DNA from: an uncultured Spirochaetales bacterium
GTDB taxonomy: Bacteria; Spirochaetota; Spirochaetia; Sphaerochaetales; Sphaerochaetaceae
Reading direction: 5' to 3'
Assembly: GCA_934271365.1 (NCBI GenBank)
Contig: CAKQRI010000023.1
Coordinates: 1 to 32,290 of the forward strand
Length of the DNA stretch: 32,290 bases
The notes under the pieces are model-generated. The model made no database searches. It was not told the origin of the DNA and was given only the letters and a program-made list of their open reading frames with translations. Below are positions 23,790 to 31,077 of this stretch, in pieces (the first letter of the stretch is position 1; every line of letters begins with the position of its first letter). The position numbers were made by a program, and so were the translations under genes.

Positions 23790-23948
23790 TTACGGTTTCG
23801 AACCATATTCGCCGATGATATCATTAGCTTTTCTTATTGCTTCTTCTTGTGCACTCTGAATCTTTTCAATGTCATTGTTTCTGTTTTCTGCATATTCTTT
23901 TGCAGAGGTCACTATATTTTGAGTGCCATATCTCAGCAGAGCAGATTC
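23790..23948 (-). pseudogene. Coding-like fragment, C-terminal end of an unknown protein
   Basis: The minus strand is open for 52 codons, from a TAG at 23949-23951 to TAA at 23790-23792, without a start codon. Translation includes SALLRYGTQNIVTSAKEYAE, then NRNNDIEKIQSAQEEAIRKA and the end NDIIGEYGSKP. The hydrophilic, helix-forming composition with regular Lys/Glu spacing is typical of real protein, so it is probably a decayed gene end. No family recognised. Confidence 0.35.
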
Positions 23949-24060
23949 CTATATGCTAATCCTTTAAAAAGTATATGCCTGATTAATTTAGTTTCTGACG
24001 TTTACGATTATAAAAAATTTTTATTATCTCTATTTAAATTTTAATCGATTATAAAAATAA

Positions 24061-24087
24061 TTGACAATCGGCTACTGCTATTATGCT
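24061..24087 (+). promoter_or_regulatory. Possible promoter of the AAA ATPase gene
   Basis: Perfect -35 TTGACA (24061-24066) and a TATGCT (24082-24087) 15 bases further; the spacing is short, so the -10 assignment is tentative. Confidence 0.35.
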
Positions 24088-24110
24088 AGTTATGCAGACG
24101 AGAGCATTTC

Positions 24111-25298
24111 ATGAAGCTGATTTCAAGACCATTATATTTAGACAAACTTAAAAAATATACAGACACTGATTTCATTAAGGTGCTTACAGGAATAAGAAGA
24201 TGTGGGAAATCTCCTATACTCTCGCTATATAGCGATTATCTATGTAGTATAGCGGGAAAAGATAATGTGCTTCACCTTAATATAGATACTCCAGATTTTA
24301 TAGCAATTGACACAGCCGAAAAGCTTGCAGATGTACTTAAAGCAAGCATAACACCGAATACAAGGTATATCCTTTTAGATGAAATTCAAATTGTCTCTGG
24401 GTGGGAAAGAGTCATCAATGCTTATTATGCTACAAAAAAATATGATATCACAGTAACTGGATCCAATGCACAGATGCTGAGCTATGACCTGGCAACTCAT
24501 CTTACAGGAAGATATGTAGAGATTGAGGTGCTGTCTCTTTCTTATAAGGAATTTCTCACTTTTTCAGGATTGCAAAAAGGAGAGCATTCATTTGATGCGT
24601 ATTTAATGCATGGCGGGTTTCCTTCCATTGTGCTTCTTGATGGAGATAGAGAGAAGACTTACAGCCTTAAAGCTGTAATGGATAGTATTCTATATAATGA
24701 TGTGCTGAAGAGAAGCAGGAGCTTAAAAGCTGATATTCTAGATAAGATAATGCATCTTCTGAATGAATCAGTCGGATCTCCTGTTTCAATTAATAAAATT
24801 GTTCATTCGCTTAAATCTGCGGGTCTTAAAGTGTATTGTGAGCTGATTGCTGAATATCTGGATATCCTTTCAAAATCATATCTGTTTATGCCCTCTCAGT
24901 TCTATTACATAAAAGGAAGGGAACGCTTCGGCCTTATTGATAAATATTATTCGATAGACACGGGCTTTATAAACCTGACGAAAAGCAGTGGAAGTGAGAA
25001 CTATGGCGCATTACTGGAGAATGCTGTATTCCTTGAACTCAGAAGAAGAGGGTTTGAAGTTTCAATAGGCAGAGAGAATTCATATGAGGTTGATTTCATT
25101 GCTAGGCATGGTAATGATACCGAATACTATCAGGTTTCCGAGACTATCAGAGATCCTGCAACTAGAGAACGTGAGTTCAGAAGTCTAGAGAATATAGATG
25201 ATAACTATCCTAAATATATTATTTCCATGGATGTTCATGACTATTCTATGAAGGGAATTAAGAATGTGAATATGATGGATTTCCTTCTGCAGGAGTAA
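24111..25298 (+). CDS. AAA-type ATPase with DUF4143 C-terminal domain
   Basis: A 395-residue protein of the widespread AAA_14/DUF4143 group. The P-loop is GIRRCGKS (about residues 27-34), Walker B YILLDEIQ, sensor VTGSNAQML, followed by LTGRYVEIEVLSLSYKEF; the DUF4143 domain contains GALLENAVFLELRRRGFEVSIGR and VDFIARHGNDTEYYQVS, the latter like a PD-(D/E)XK core (E..D..Y/Q). The usual P-loop has GKS/T followed by a small residue; here Pro follows (GKSPIL), which may weaken ATP binding. The role of the family is unclear. A shortened copy of the gene lies at 26773-27085. Confidence 0.9.
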   Translation: MKLISRPLYLDKLKKYTDTDFIKVLTGIRRCGKSPILSLYSDYLCSIAGKDNVLHLNIDTPDFIAIDTAEKLADVLKASITPNTRYILLDEIQIVSGWERVINAYYATKKYDITVTGSNAQMLSYDLATHLTGRYVEIEVLSLSYKEFLTFSGLQKGEHSFDAYLMHGGFPSIVLLDGDREKTYSLKAVMDSILYNDVLKRSRSLKADILDKIMHLLNESVGSPVSINKIVHSLKSAGLKVYCELIAEYLDILSKSYLFMPSQFYYIKGRERFGLIDKYYSIDTGFINLTKSSGSENYGALLENAVFLELRRRGFEVSIGRENSYEVDFIARHGNDTEYYQVSETIRDPATREREFRSLENIDDNYPKYIISMDVHDYSMKGIKNVNMMDFLLQE

Positions 25299-25361
25299 AA
25301 AGAGTGGTTCATATCACAATCAATATCATATTTGCATACAGCAGCTAGGACGTTGAGTCTA

Positions 25362-25859
25362 TTATTTATAGATTATTTCCTTTTTCCTCTTCAGGATTTC
25401 TCGAAGAATTCTGACTCCTTTTTGCGTGTAGTCCTCTTCATTGCTGCCATTGCCTTCCAGAATTCGTTCAATGGCCTGTGCTGGATCCAGTGAATGATAT
25501 GGATAATACAGCTTGCGAAGATCTTTCGGCTTTATTTGCTTATATACCTGTTTGCTGCTCTTTTCATAGGTGTATGCCCAGTATCGATACATGTATCCTA
25601 GCCAATATAGCTCTTCTCGGCCATATCGTTCTTTTCCGTAGGAAGTTGGTCCATATTGGGCATTCACTTCATTTAAAATTGATGTAACGTCACAGGCCTC
25701 TAGTAAGAACCCCATGTGATCCATCCGAGTTGCAACCTCAGAATTCATAAACCTACGGATAAAAATGGGGGAACTGCATTGTGCCACTGTGAGCGAATCC
25801 GCAAAAACCTCAGCTTGCAAGGTGCAGAGATTCAAACCTTCTTCATCAATCTTTTTCAT
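25362..25859 (-). CDS. Partner protein of the HTH-DUF3990 gene (putative antitoxin or accessory)
   Basis: A 165-residue soluble protein without transmembrane segments. It opens MKKIDEEGLNLCTLQAEVF, continues with FIRRFMNSEVATRMDHMGFL and a tyrosine-rich central part (YGREELYWLGYMYRYWAYTYE), and ends in a basic helix (REILKRKKEIIYK). It starts within an ATGA overlap with the DUF3990 gene upstream on the same strand, so the two are co-translated. Proteins of this look accompany DUF3990 genes in gut Firmicutes; by position it may neutralise the ADP-ribosyltransferase-like partner, but that is inference. Confidence 0.6.
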   Translation of the reverse strand: MKKIDEEGLNLCTLQAEVFADSLTVAQCSSPIFIRRFMNSEVATRMDHMGFLLEACDVTSILNEVNAQYGPTSYGKERYGREELYWLGYMYRYWAYTYEKSSKQVYKQIKPKDLRKLYYPYHSLDPAQAIERILEGNGSNEEDYTQKGVRILREILKRKKEIIYK

Positions 25860-26710
25860 ACTAGAATATCCTCAATATACTTTCCTTGCCCTCGATATTG
25901 TCTGCGTGCAATTTTGACCTTATCGTTACTGACCTTAGCCTCATCGCTTCGAACAGAAATATAGGCTTCTTTCTCAACAGACGCCAGATAGCTTTTGCTC
26001 AGAATCCGGATTTGATCTATCGCTTTTTGTGTCAGAAAAACATATTGGTTTCCTAGGTTTGTGGCAGAAAGACAGTGTTGACACTGAACATCCGTTATTT
26101 CACCTTCGATAAAGCTGTCGATAATCTGGAACATTCTGTTATCTGCAATTGGGGCTACTACATAATCAATTCCATTCAAGCGATTCAGAATCCTTCGGAT
26201 TGCTGGATGGTTTTCATATGCTGTCAGTTTTCCACGGAAGAATGCTATCATCAGCATCCAGTCCTGTTCGACTCCCAGACGCAGTTCCTGCATGCCTGTT
26301 TTATTAAAATCTAGCATATACAGACTTGCATGTGGGAAGTTTGCGACAAACATAACCGACTGCTCTAGGCTTTCACCGCAATAGAATCCCTTCCCAAAAT
26401 CGTTGTTTTTTTTGGATTTCTCGATGGAAATGGCACCAGATATATCTGTTTTTGCTCCATGGAACAGAAGGACATGATTCTCTAAACACTCTTCATGAAA
26501 CAGTTGCTCTTTAATTTTATTCAGGCGAATTCTTTTTTTAAATGCATATTCATATATTTTTTCTAGATTAGCGGGCGAAATCCTTTCCCCTGGCTCTTTC
26601 CATCGGGCAACTGTACTATAACTTACACCAATTTCATTTGCAAATTCCTGAATCGTCATTTCTAAAAGTGCCAGAATTACTTCGATATCTTCATGTACGT
26701 GAAGCTCCAT
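25856..26710 (-). CDS. HTH-DUF3990 fusion, ADP-ribosyltransferase-like putative toxin
   Basis: A 284-residue protein. Residues about 10-55 form a helix-turn-helix of Xre type (MTIQEFANEIGVSYSTVARW). Then comes a DUF3990 domain, a member of the ADP-ribosyltransferase-like superfamily: VLLFHGAKTDI (the HG motif), NNDFGKGFYCGESLEQSVMF (the family DFGKGFY signature) and a later DYVVAPIADNRMF segment. DUF3990 proteins are commonly linked to toxin-antitoxin-like pairs; the fused DNA-binding domain suggests autoregulation. It is flanked by the intact and truncated ATPase copies on the opposite strand, and codon use seems less AGA/AGG-biased than the neighbours, consistent with acquisition. Confidence 0.75.
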   Translation of the reverse strand: MELHVHEDIEVILALLEMTIQEFANEIGVSYSTVARWKEPGERISPANLEKIYEYAFKKRIRLNKIKEQLFHEECLENHVLLFHGAKTDISGAISIEKSKKNNDFGKGFYCGESLEQSVMFVANFPHASLYMLDFNKTGMQELRLGVEQDWMLMIAFFRGKLTAYENHPAIRRILNRLNGIDYVVAPIADNRMFQIIDSFIEGEITDVQCQHCLSATNLGNQYVFLTQKAIDQIRILSKSYLASVEKEAYISVRSDEAKVSNDKVKIARRQYRGQGKYIEDILV

Positions 26711-26772
26711 ATATCCCTCTCAACTTGATTATAGCATATCGGATAAATAAGTTGTGATTAAATATTACGTAT

Positions 26773-27085
26773 TGAAGAGAAGCAGGAGCTTAAAAGCTGA
26801 TATTCTAGATAAGATAATGCATCTTCTGAATGAATCAGTCGGATCTCCTGTTTCAATTAATAAAATTGTTCATTCGCTTAAATCTGCGGGTCTTAAAGTG
26901 TATTGTGAGCTGATTGCTGAATATCTGGATATCCTTTCAAAATCATATCTGTTTATGACCTCTCAGTTCTACGATAGACACGGGCTTTATAAACCTGACA
27001 AAAAGCAGTGAAAGCGAGAACTATGGCGCATTACTGGAGAATGCTGTATTCATGACTAAATATGATGGATTTCCTTCTGCAGGAG
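26773..27085 (+). pseudogene. Internally deleted duplicate of the AAA/DUF4143 gene
   Basis: Aligning to 24111-25298 gives four collinear blocks: 26773-26971 = 24706-24904 (one mismatch noticed), 26972-27051 = 24952-25031 (three mismatches), 27051-27058 = 25236-25243, and 27059-27085 = 25269-25295. The parent lost 47, 204 and 25 bases between blocks, plus its first 595 bases. The near identity means the copy is recent. The 85-codon frame at 26754 is not a functional gene. Confidence 0.9.
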
Positions 27086-27095
27086 CCATAATAAT

Positions 27096-27143
27096 AAAAA
27101 AGGGTGTCTGCATATCCTTTTCAATAGGACTTTTGCAACACCC
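27096..27143 (-). terminator. Terminator of tRNA-Ser(GGA)
   Basis: On the minus strand GGGTGT-TGCA pairs with TGCA-g-ACACCC (one bulge) and is followed by TTTTTT (27096-27101). It begins six bases past the tRNA 3' end. Confidence 0.7.
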
Positions 27144-27148
27144 ATAAA

Positions 27149-27234
27149 CGGAGAGGGGGGGATTCGAACCCCCGATGGCTTTTGACCATACACGACTTCC
27201 AATCGTGCACCTTCGACCACTCGGACACCTCTCC
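27149..27234 (-). tRNA. tRNA-Ser(GGA)
   Basis: Minus-strand cloverleaf of 86 nt: acceptor GGAGAGG/CCTCTCC with discriminator G, D-arm GTCCGAGTGG, anticodon arm CACGA-TTGGAAG-TCGTG with anticodon GGA, a long variable arm (class II) and T-arm GGGGGTTCGAATCCCCC. CCA is not encoded. Confidence 0.95.
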
Positions 27235-27288
27235 AATTTCGAACAGCTTGATTCTACTTGAAAAATACAAGTTGTGTAAAGAACCTCC

Positions 27289-27531
27289 TTAGAAGAGCAA
27301 AATAGCGTAAAACACTATTGTGCAGACTCCTAAGAAAAGCGCAGATGCAGATGTTACTACTCCTGCAATAGCTTTTGTATTACCTTTTTCATTCTTAAGG
27401 CTGATTATCCCGAATATCAGGCCGAGAACAGCCAGAATGAAGGCTGTGAACCCAATAGGAAGCAGAAGGAAGCTCTTTGGAAGAGCAAGACAGATTGATA
27501 TAATTCCCAGAATCATTGAAGCTATTGCCAT
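27289..27531 (-). CDS. DUF4190-like small membrane protein
   Basis: An 80-residue protein with two hydrophobic stretches (MILGIISICLALP..FILAVLGLIFGIISL and GVVTSASALFLGVCTIVFYAILLF) joined by a short polar loop LKNEKGNTKAIA. This pattern, with GIISL then KxxA, matches the DUF4190 style of two- to three-helix proteins. Its start lies two bases after the DtxR-type gene stop, so it is probably in that operon. Function unknown. Confidence 0.7.
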   Translation of the reverse strand: MAIASMILGIISICLALPKSFLLLPIGFTAFILAVLGLIFGIISLKNEKGNTKAIAGVVTSASALFLGVCTIVFYAILLF

Positions 27532-27533
27532 CT

Positions 27534-27902
27534 CTATTTCTCCTCTGCAGCTAAGCGTCTGAATGCATTGAATGTCTCTTCAGAAATCACGTGTTCCATT
27601 CTGCATGCATCTTCTACTGCGATATCTCTTGGCACCCCGAGCTTTGCAAGCCAGTTTGATACAAGCACATGGCGTTCGTAGATCTTGCTGGCAATCTCCT
27701 CTCCTGGGGGGAGAAGGGTGATGTGCCCATCCTCATCCATGTTTATATATCCTGATTCTCTGAGATTCTTCATGGCAATGCTGACTGAAGGCTTTGAGAA
27801 CTGCATCTCATTAACTATATCTATGGAACGTACTGTTCCCTTCTTTTTCTGTAGCATGAGTATTGTTTCAAGATAATTTTCTGCTGATTCTTGTATTTTC
27901 AT
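27534..27902 (-). CDS. DtxR/MntR-type metal-dependent transcriptional repressor
   Basis: A 122-residue protein; ATG 27902 (opening MKIQESAENYLETILMLQ, the classic DtxR start) is preferred over the in-frame ATG at 27956, and AAGG lies upstream. Winged HTH: VRSIDIVNEMQFSKPSVSIAM. Metal-binding/dimer domain: IYERHVLVSNWL (Glu and His ligands) and EDACRMEHVISEETF (Cys and His ligands). It lacks the C-terminal SH3-like domain, as MntR-type proteins do. Divergent from feoA; it is presumably iron- or manganese-bound when repressing. The GTTAG-N6-CTAAC operators between them, and their copies at 7858 and 7951, mark its likely regulon. Confidence 0.9.
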   Translation of the reverse strand: MKIQESAENYLETILMLQKKKGTVRSIDIVNEMQFSKPSVSIAMKNLRESGYINMDEDGHITLLPPGEEIASKIYERHVLVSNWLAKLGVPRDIAVEDACRMEHVISEETFNAFRRLAAEEK

Positions 27903-27998
27903 ACCTATTACCTTAACACAAAAACTAACTATAAAAACAAATAAAAGCAAATTCATAAATTATTTCTTATCCAATTAATGATAGTATTGACTAACCTA

Positions 27999-28014
27999 GT
28001 TAGAAAGTGCTAAC
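27999..28014. promoter_or_regulatory. Putative DtxR-type operator 1 of feo
   Basis: GTTAG-AAAGTG-CTAAC. A TTGACT (27987-27992) that may be the feo -35 element lies just upstream, and an extra CTAAC half-site at 27991-27995 overlaps it. Confidence 0.65.
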
Positions 28015-28024
28015 TACATATCTA

Positions 28025-28040
28025 GTTAGAATGGTCTAAC
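28025..28040. promoter_or_regulatory. Putative DtxR-type operator 2 of feo
   Basis: GTTAG-AATGGT-CTAAC, centred 26 bases downstream of operator 1 and ending just before the AAGGAG ribosome site of feoA. Confidence 0.65.
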
Positions 28041-28058
28041 TAAGGAGTATGTCAATTG

Positions 28059-28268
28059 ATGCCGATTACATTAGCAAATCCAGGAGAGCAGTTGATGATT
28101 AAGAAGGTTGGAGGCTCACAGGAAGTGAAGATCCATCTTGCTGATATGGGGTTCGTTCCAGGAGGCATGGTCTCTATTATCAATGAGATCGGAGGCAATC
28201 TGATTGTCAATGTAAAGGACTCTAGAGTAGCTATTTCAAAGGAAATGGCAACAAGGATTATGGTCTGA
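28059..28268 (+). CDS. feoA: FeoA-type protein (first copy)
   Basis: A 69- to 70-residue SH3-like FeoA domain protein (MPITLANPGEQLMIKKVGG; LADMGFVPGGMVSIINEIGG; VKDSRVAISKEMATRIMV). It is thought to act on FeoB at the cytoplasmic membrane. The ATG at 28059 is chosen; a TTG at 28056 is equally possible since AAGGAG is eight bases before it. First gene of the ferrous-iron uptake operon, under two DtxR-type operators. Confidence 0.9.
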   Translation: MPITLANPGEQLMIKKVGGSQEVKIHLADMGFVPGGMVSIINEIGGNLIVNVKDSRVAISKEMATRIMV

Positions 28269-28285
28269 AAGGTAAGGAGAAATAG

Positions 28286-28507
28286 ATGAAGACACTTAAG
28301 GATGTTAAGGTCGGTGAGGATTGCAAGGTTGTAAGACTCAATGGAGAGGGCGCTACAAAGCGCAGGATCATGGACATGGGAATCACAAAGGGTGTTGAGA
28401 TTCATGTAAGAAAGGTGGCACCGCTTGGAGATCCTATTGAGCTGACAGTCAGAGGCTATGAGCTTTCTGTAAGAAAAGCCGATGCGCAGATGATTGACGT
28501 AGAGTGA
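28286..28507 (+). CDS. feoA: FeoA-type protein (second copy)
   Basis: A 73-residue FeoA domain protein: MKTLKDVKVGEDCKVVRLNG, GATKRRIMDMGITKGVEIHV and RKVAPLGDPIELTVRGYELS. It shares only the fold-level pattern with the first copy; this one has the more canonical RRRIMDMGI-type motif. AAGGAGA lies before the ATG. Two feoA genes before feoB are common in Clostridia and spirochaetes. Confidence 0.93.
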   Translation: MKTLKDVKVGEDCKVVRLNGEGATKRRIMDMGITKGVEIHVRKVAPLGDPIELTVRGYELSVRKADAQMIDVE

Positions 28508-28527
28508 TTAAGGAAGGATAGAAATAA

Positions 28528-30705
28528 ATGGAAATCAAAATAGCATTAGCAGGTAACCCAAACGCAGGTAAGACTACGCTCTTTAATGCTCTTACAGGTT
28601 CCAACCAGTATGTAGGAAACTGGCCTGGTGTAACAGTTGAGAAGAAAGAAGGAAGGCTGAAAGGTCATAAGGATGTTGTCGTCATGGACCTTCCTGGTAT
28701 TTATTCTCTTTCCCCATATACTCTTGAAGAGGTTGTTGCTAGAAATTACCTTGTAAAAGAGAGACCAGATGCAATCCTGAATATTGTAGATGGAACAAAC
28801 CTTGAGAGAAACTTGTATCTCACAACTCAGCTCACAGAGCTCGGCATTCCAGTTGTTGTTGCAATCAACATGATGGATGTTGTTAAGAAGAATGGTGATA
28901 AGATCAATCTTTCAGAACTTTCACGTGAACTTGGAGTAAAGGTAATTGAAATCTCAGCTCTCAAGGGTACTGGTGTAATGGAAGCAGCTGAAGCAGCTAT
29001 TGATGCTGCAAAGAATGGCAAGACAGTTCCGATGCACTCATTCTCTGGTGTTGTTGAGCATGCAATTGCCCATATCGAAGAGGCAGCTCTTCATTCTCTT
29101 CCTGAAGAACAGCAGAGATGGTATGCAATCAAGATCTTCGAGCGTGATGAGAAGGTTCTTGAATCCCTTTCAATCAGCAAGGAAGTTCTCTCACATATCG
29201 AGAAGGATATTGAGGCTGCAGAGAAGGAACTTGATGATGATGCAGAATCAATCATAACAAATGACCGTTATGTTTATATCGGATCAATAATCAAGGGCTG
29301 CTATAAGAAGAAGACTAAGGGACTTTCAGTTTCTGATAAGATTGATAGGGTTGTAACAAACAGATGGGCAGCTCTCCCAATTTTCGCAGTTGTCATGTTC
29401 CTTGTTTATTATGTGTCTGTATCTACAGTAGGAGGATGGCTGACAGACTGGACTAACGATGGTCTTTTCGGCGATTCATGGTCATTCTTTGGCTTAGAGG
29501 TTCCTGGTATTCCAGTTCTTATTGAAAGTGGTCTTGATGCTATAGGATGTGCAGACTGGCTTAAGGGCTTGATCCTTGATGGTATTGTAGGCGGTGTTGG
29601 TGCAGTTCTTGGATTTGTTCCTCAGATGCTTGTTCTCTTCATCTTCCTGGCATTCCTCGAGGGCTGTGGCTACATGGCTCGTGTAGCATTCATCATGGAT
29701 AGAATCTTCAGGAAGTTCGGTCTCTCAGGTAAGTCCTTTATTCCTATGCTTATCGGAACAGGCTGTGGCGTTCCTGGAATCATGGCAAGCAGAACAATTG
29801 AGAATGAGAGAGATAGGCGAATGACTATCATGACTACTACATTCATTCCTTGTGGTGCAAAGCTTCCAATCATTGCTCTTATTGCTGGTGCTCTCTTTGA
29901 TGGCGCTTGGTGGGTTGCTCCTTCAGCTTACTTTGTTGGTATTGCTGCAATCATCGTCTCTGGAATCATTCTTAAGAAGACAAAGCTCTTTGCTGGCGAT
30001 CCAGCTCCATTCGTAATGGAACTTCCTGCTTATCACTGGCCTACAGTAGGTTCAATCTTTAGATCAATGTGGGAAAGAGCATGGTCATTCATAAAGAAAG
30101 CAGGTACAGTAATCCTTCTTTCTGCTATTCTTCTCTGGTTCCTGCAGGCATTTGGATTTGAGAATGGCGGATTTGGAATGGTTGAGGATCTCAATAATTC
30201 TATTCTTGCTAGAATCGGTTCTGCAATCTGCTGGATCTTTGCTCCGCTTGGCTGGGGATTCTGGCAGGCAGCTGTTGCTACTATTACAGGACTCATTGCA
30301 AAGGAGAACGTTGTTTCTACATTCGGTATTCTCTTTGGCTTCGCTGAAGTTGCTGAGGATGGTGCTGAGATCTGGGGAACAATGAGAGAGTATTATACAG
30401 CTCTTAGCGGTTACTCATTCCTGGTATTCAATCTTCTCTGTGCTCCATGCTTTGCAGCAATGGGTGCAATCAAGAGAGAGATGAACAATACAAAGTGGTT
30501 CTGGGCTGCAGTTGGATATCAGTGTGGATTTGCTTATATTGTATCTCTGATCATCTATCAGATTGGTTCAATGTTTGCAGGCTATGGCAATGTATTCGGC
30601 TTCATCGTAGGTCTTGCCGCTCTTGCTGCTCTTATTTATCTTCTTGTTAGAAAGGATAAGTATGTTGGTAATGGCAAGAACATGCTTAGAAGCTCTGTTA
30701 AATAA
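28528..30705 (+). CDS. feoB: Ferrous iron transporter FeoB
   Basis: A 725-residue FeoB, the family's normal length. The N-terminal G-protein domain has G1 GNPNAGKT (9-16), G2 region NWPGVTVEKKEG, G3 DLPGIYSLSPY and G4 NMMD; the helical GDI domain follows (about 165-265). The membrane part has the two FeoB Gate motifs, with GCGVPGIMASRTIENERDRR and the Cys-bearing CGYMARVAFIMDRI, and ends in the LNLLCAPCFAAMGAIKRE region (VFNLLCAPC here). It imports Fe2+ across the inner membrane under iron limitation. AAGGA upstream of the ATG. Confidence 0.97.
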   Translation: MEIKIALAGNPNAGKTTLFNALTGSNQYVGNWPGVTVEKKEGRLKGHKDVVVMDLPGIYSLSPYTLEEVVARNYLVKERPDAILNIVDGTNLERNLYLTTQLTELGIPVVVAINMMDVVKKNGDKINLSELSRELGVKVIEISALKGTGVMEAAEAAIDAAKNGKTVPMHSFSGVVEHAIAHIEEAALHSLPEEQQRWYAIKIFERDEKVLESLSISKEVLSHIEKDIEAAEKELDDDAESIITNDRYVYIGSIIKGCYKKKTKGLSVSDKIDRVVTNRWAALPIFAVVMFLVYYVSVSTVGGWLTDWTNDGLFGDSWSFFGLEVPGIPVLIESGLDAIGCADWLKGLILDGIVGGVGAVLGFVPQMLVLFIFLAFLEGCGYMARVAFIMDRIFRKFGLSGKSFIPMLIGTGCGVPGIMASRTIENERDRRMTIMTTTFIPCGAKLPIIALIAGALFDGAWWVAPSAYFVGIAAIIVSGIILKKTKLFAGDPAPFVMELPAYHWPTVGSIFRSMWERAWSFIKKAGTVILLSAILLWFLQAFGFENGGFGMVEDLNNSILARIGSAICWIFAPLGWGFWQAAVATITGLIAKENVVSTFGILFGFAEVAEDGAEIWGTMREYYTALSGYSFLVFNLLCAPCFAAMGAIKREMNNTKWFWAAVGYQCGFAYIVSLIIYQIGSMFAGYGNVFGFIVGLAALAALIYLLVRKDKYVGNGKNMLRSSVK

Positions 30706-30717
30706 GAAAGGCTATAA

Positions 30718-30915
30718 ATGAATTTAGGTACTTTTATTGTTCTGGTTATCCTGATAGCTATTGTCTCTCTTATCATCTGGAAGATGAGGAAGGATAAGAA
30801 AAGTGGTAAGCACAGCTGCGGAGGTTCCTGTGGCGGTGCCTGCTCAGGGTGTAGCAATAGCGCTGCCTGTGAGGATCTTTCAAAGCTTGCAGATAGCCTT
30901 GGCAAGAAAAAATAA
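30718..30915 (+). CDS. FeoB-associated Cys-rich membrane protein
   Basis: A 65-residue protein with one N-terminal transmembrane helix (FIVLVILIAIVSLIIW), a basic stretch and a Cys/Gly-rich tail CGGSCGGACSGCSNSAAC. This is the known FeoB-associated Cys-rich family, proposed to occupy the FeoC position. It starts 12 bases after feoB and ends the operon, before a terminator. Confidence 0.92.
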   Translation: MNLGTFIVLVILIAIVSLIIWKMRKDKKSGKHSCGGSCGGACSGCSNSAACEDLSKLADSLGKKK

Positions 30916-30933
30916 TGTTATTTGTTTTACATT

Positions 30934-30962
30934 GGGAGTCTTGAGTTTCAGGACTCCCATTC
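30934..30962 (+). terminator. Terminator of the feo operon
   Basis: GGGAGTC (30934-30940) pairs with GACTCCC (30952-30958) across an 11-base loop, followed by the T-containing ATTCTTT. Confidence 0.65.
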
Positions 30963-31077
30963 TTTATAAAACAACCTTTATTTCTCCTGAATATAGGTAT
31001 GTAAATCTTAAATAAGGAATACTGGAAGATAGCATTATATGTTTATCATGCCCAGTACTTAATGGAGCTGTTTCCTA

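Larger units (their letters stand above)
23670..24110. other. Intergenic stretch with a hairpin, a gene fragment and a promoter
   Basis: No intact gene is credible here. It contains a GCGATT/AATCGC hairpin (23681-23703) that could end the small gene, the minus-strand coding fragment 23790-23948, and AT-rich DNA leading to the ATPase promoter. The plus-strand 95-codon frame at 23757 is the antisense of that fragment and is rich in Phe and Cys, so I do not call it. Confidence 0.5.

Noticed and set aside
23757..24044. 95-codon plus-strand frame
   Set aside because: It is Phe/Cys-rich, without a ribosome site, and lies antisense to a more protein-like fragment on the minus strand.
26754..27011. 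85-codon frame as a separate gene
   Set aside because: It is a piece of the duplicated ATPase with a frame-breaking 47-base deletion, so it is annotated as a pseudogene.
27149..27234. tRNA-Ser(GGA) as an attachment site for an island covering 22608-27085
   Set aside because: The tRNA 3' end does face the accessory patch, but no integrase and no repeat of the tRNA 3' end was found at the other border.
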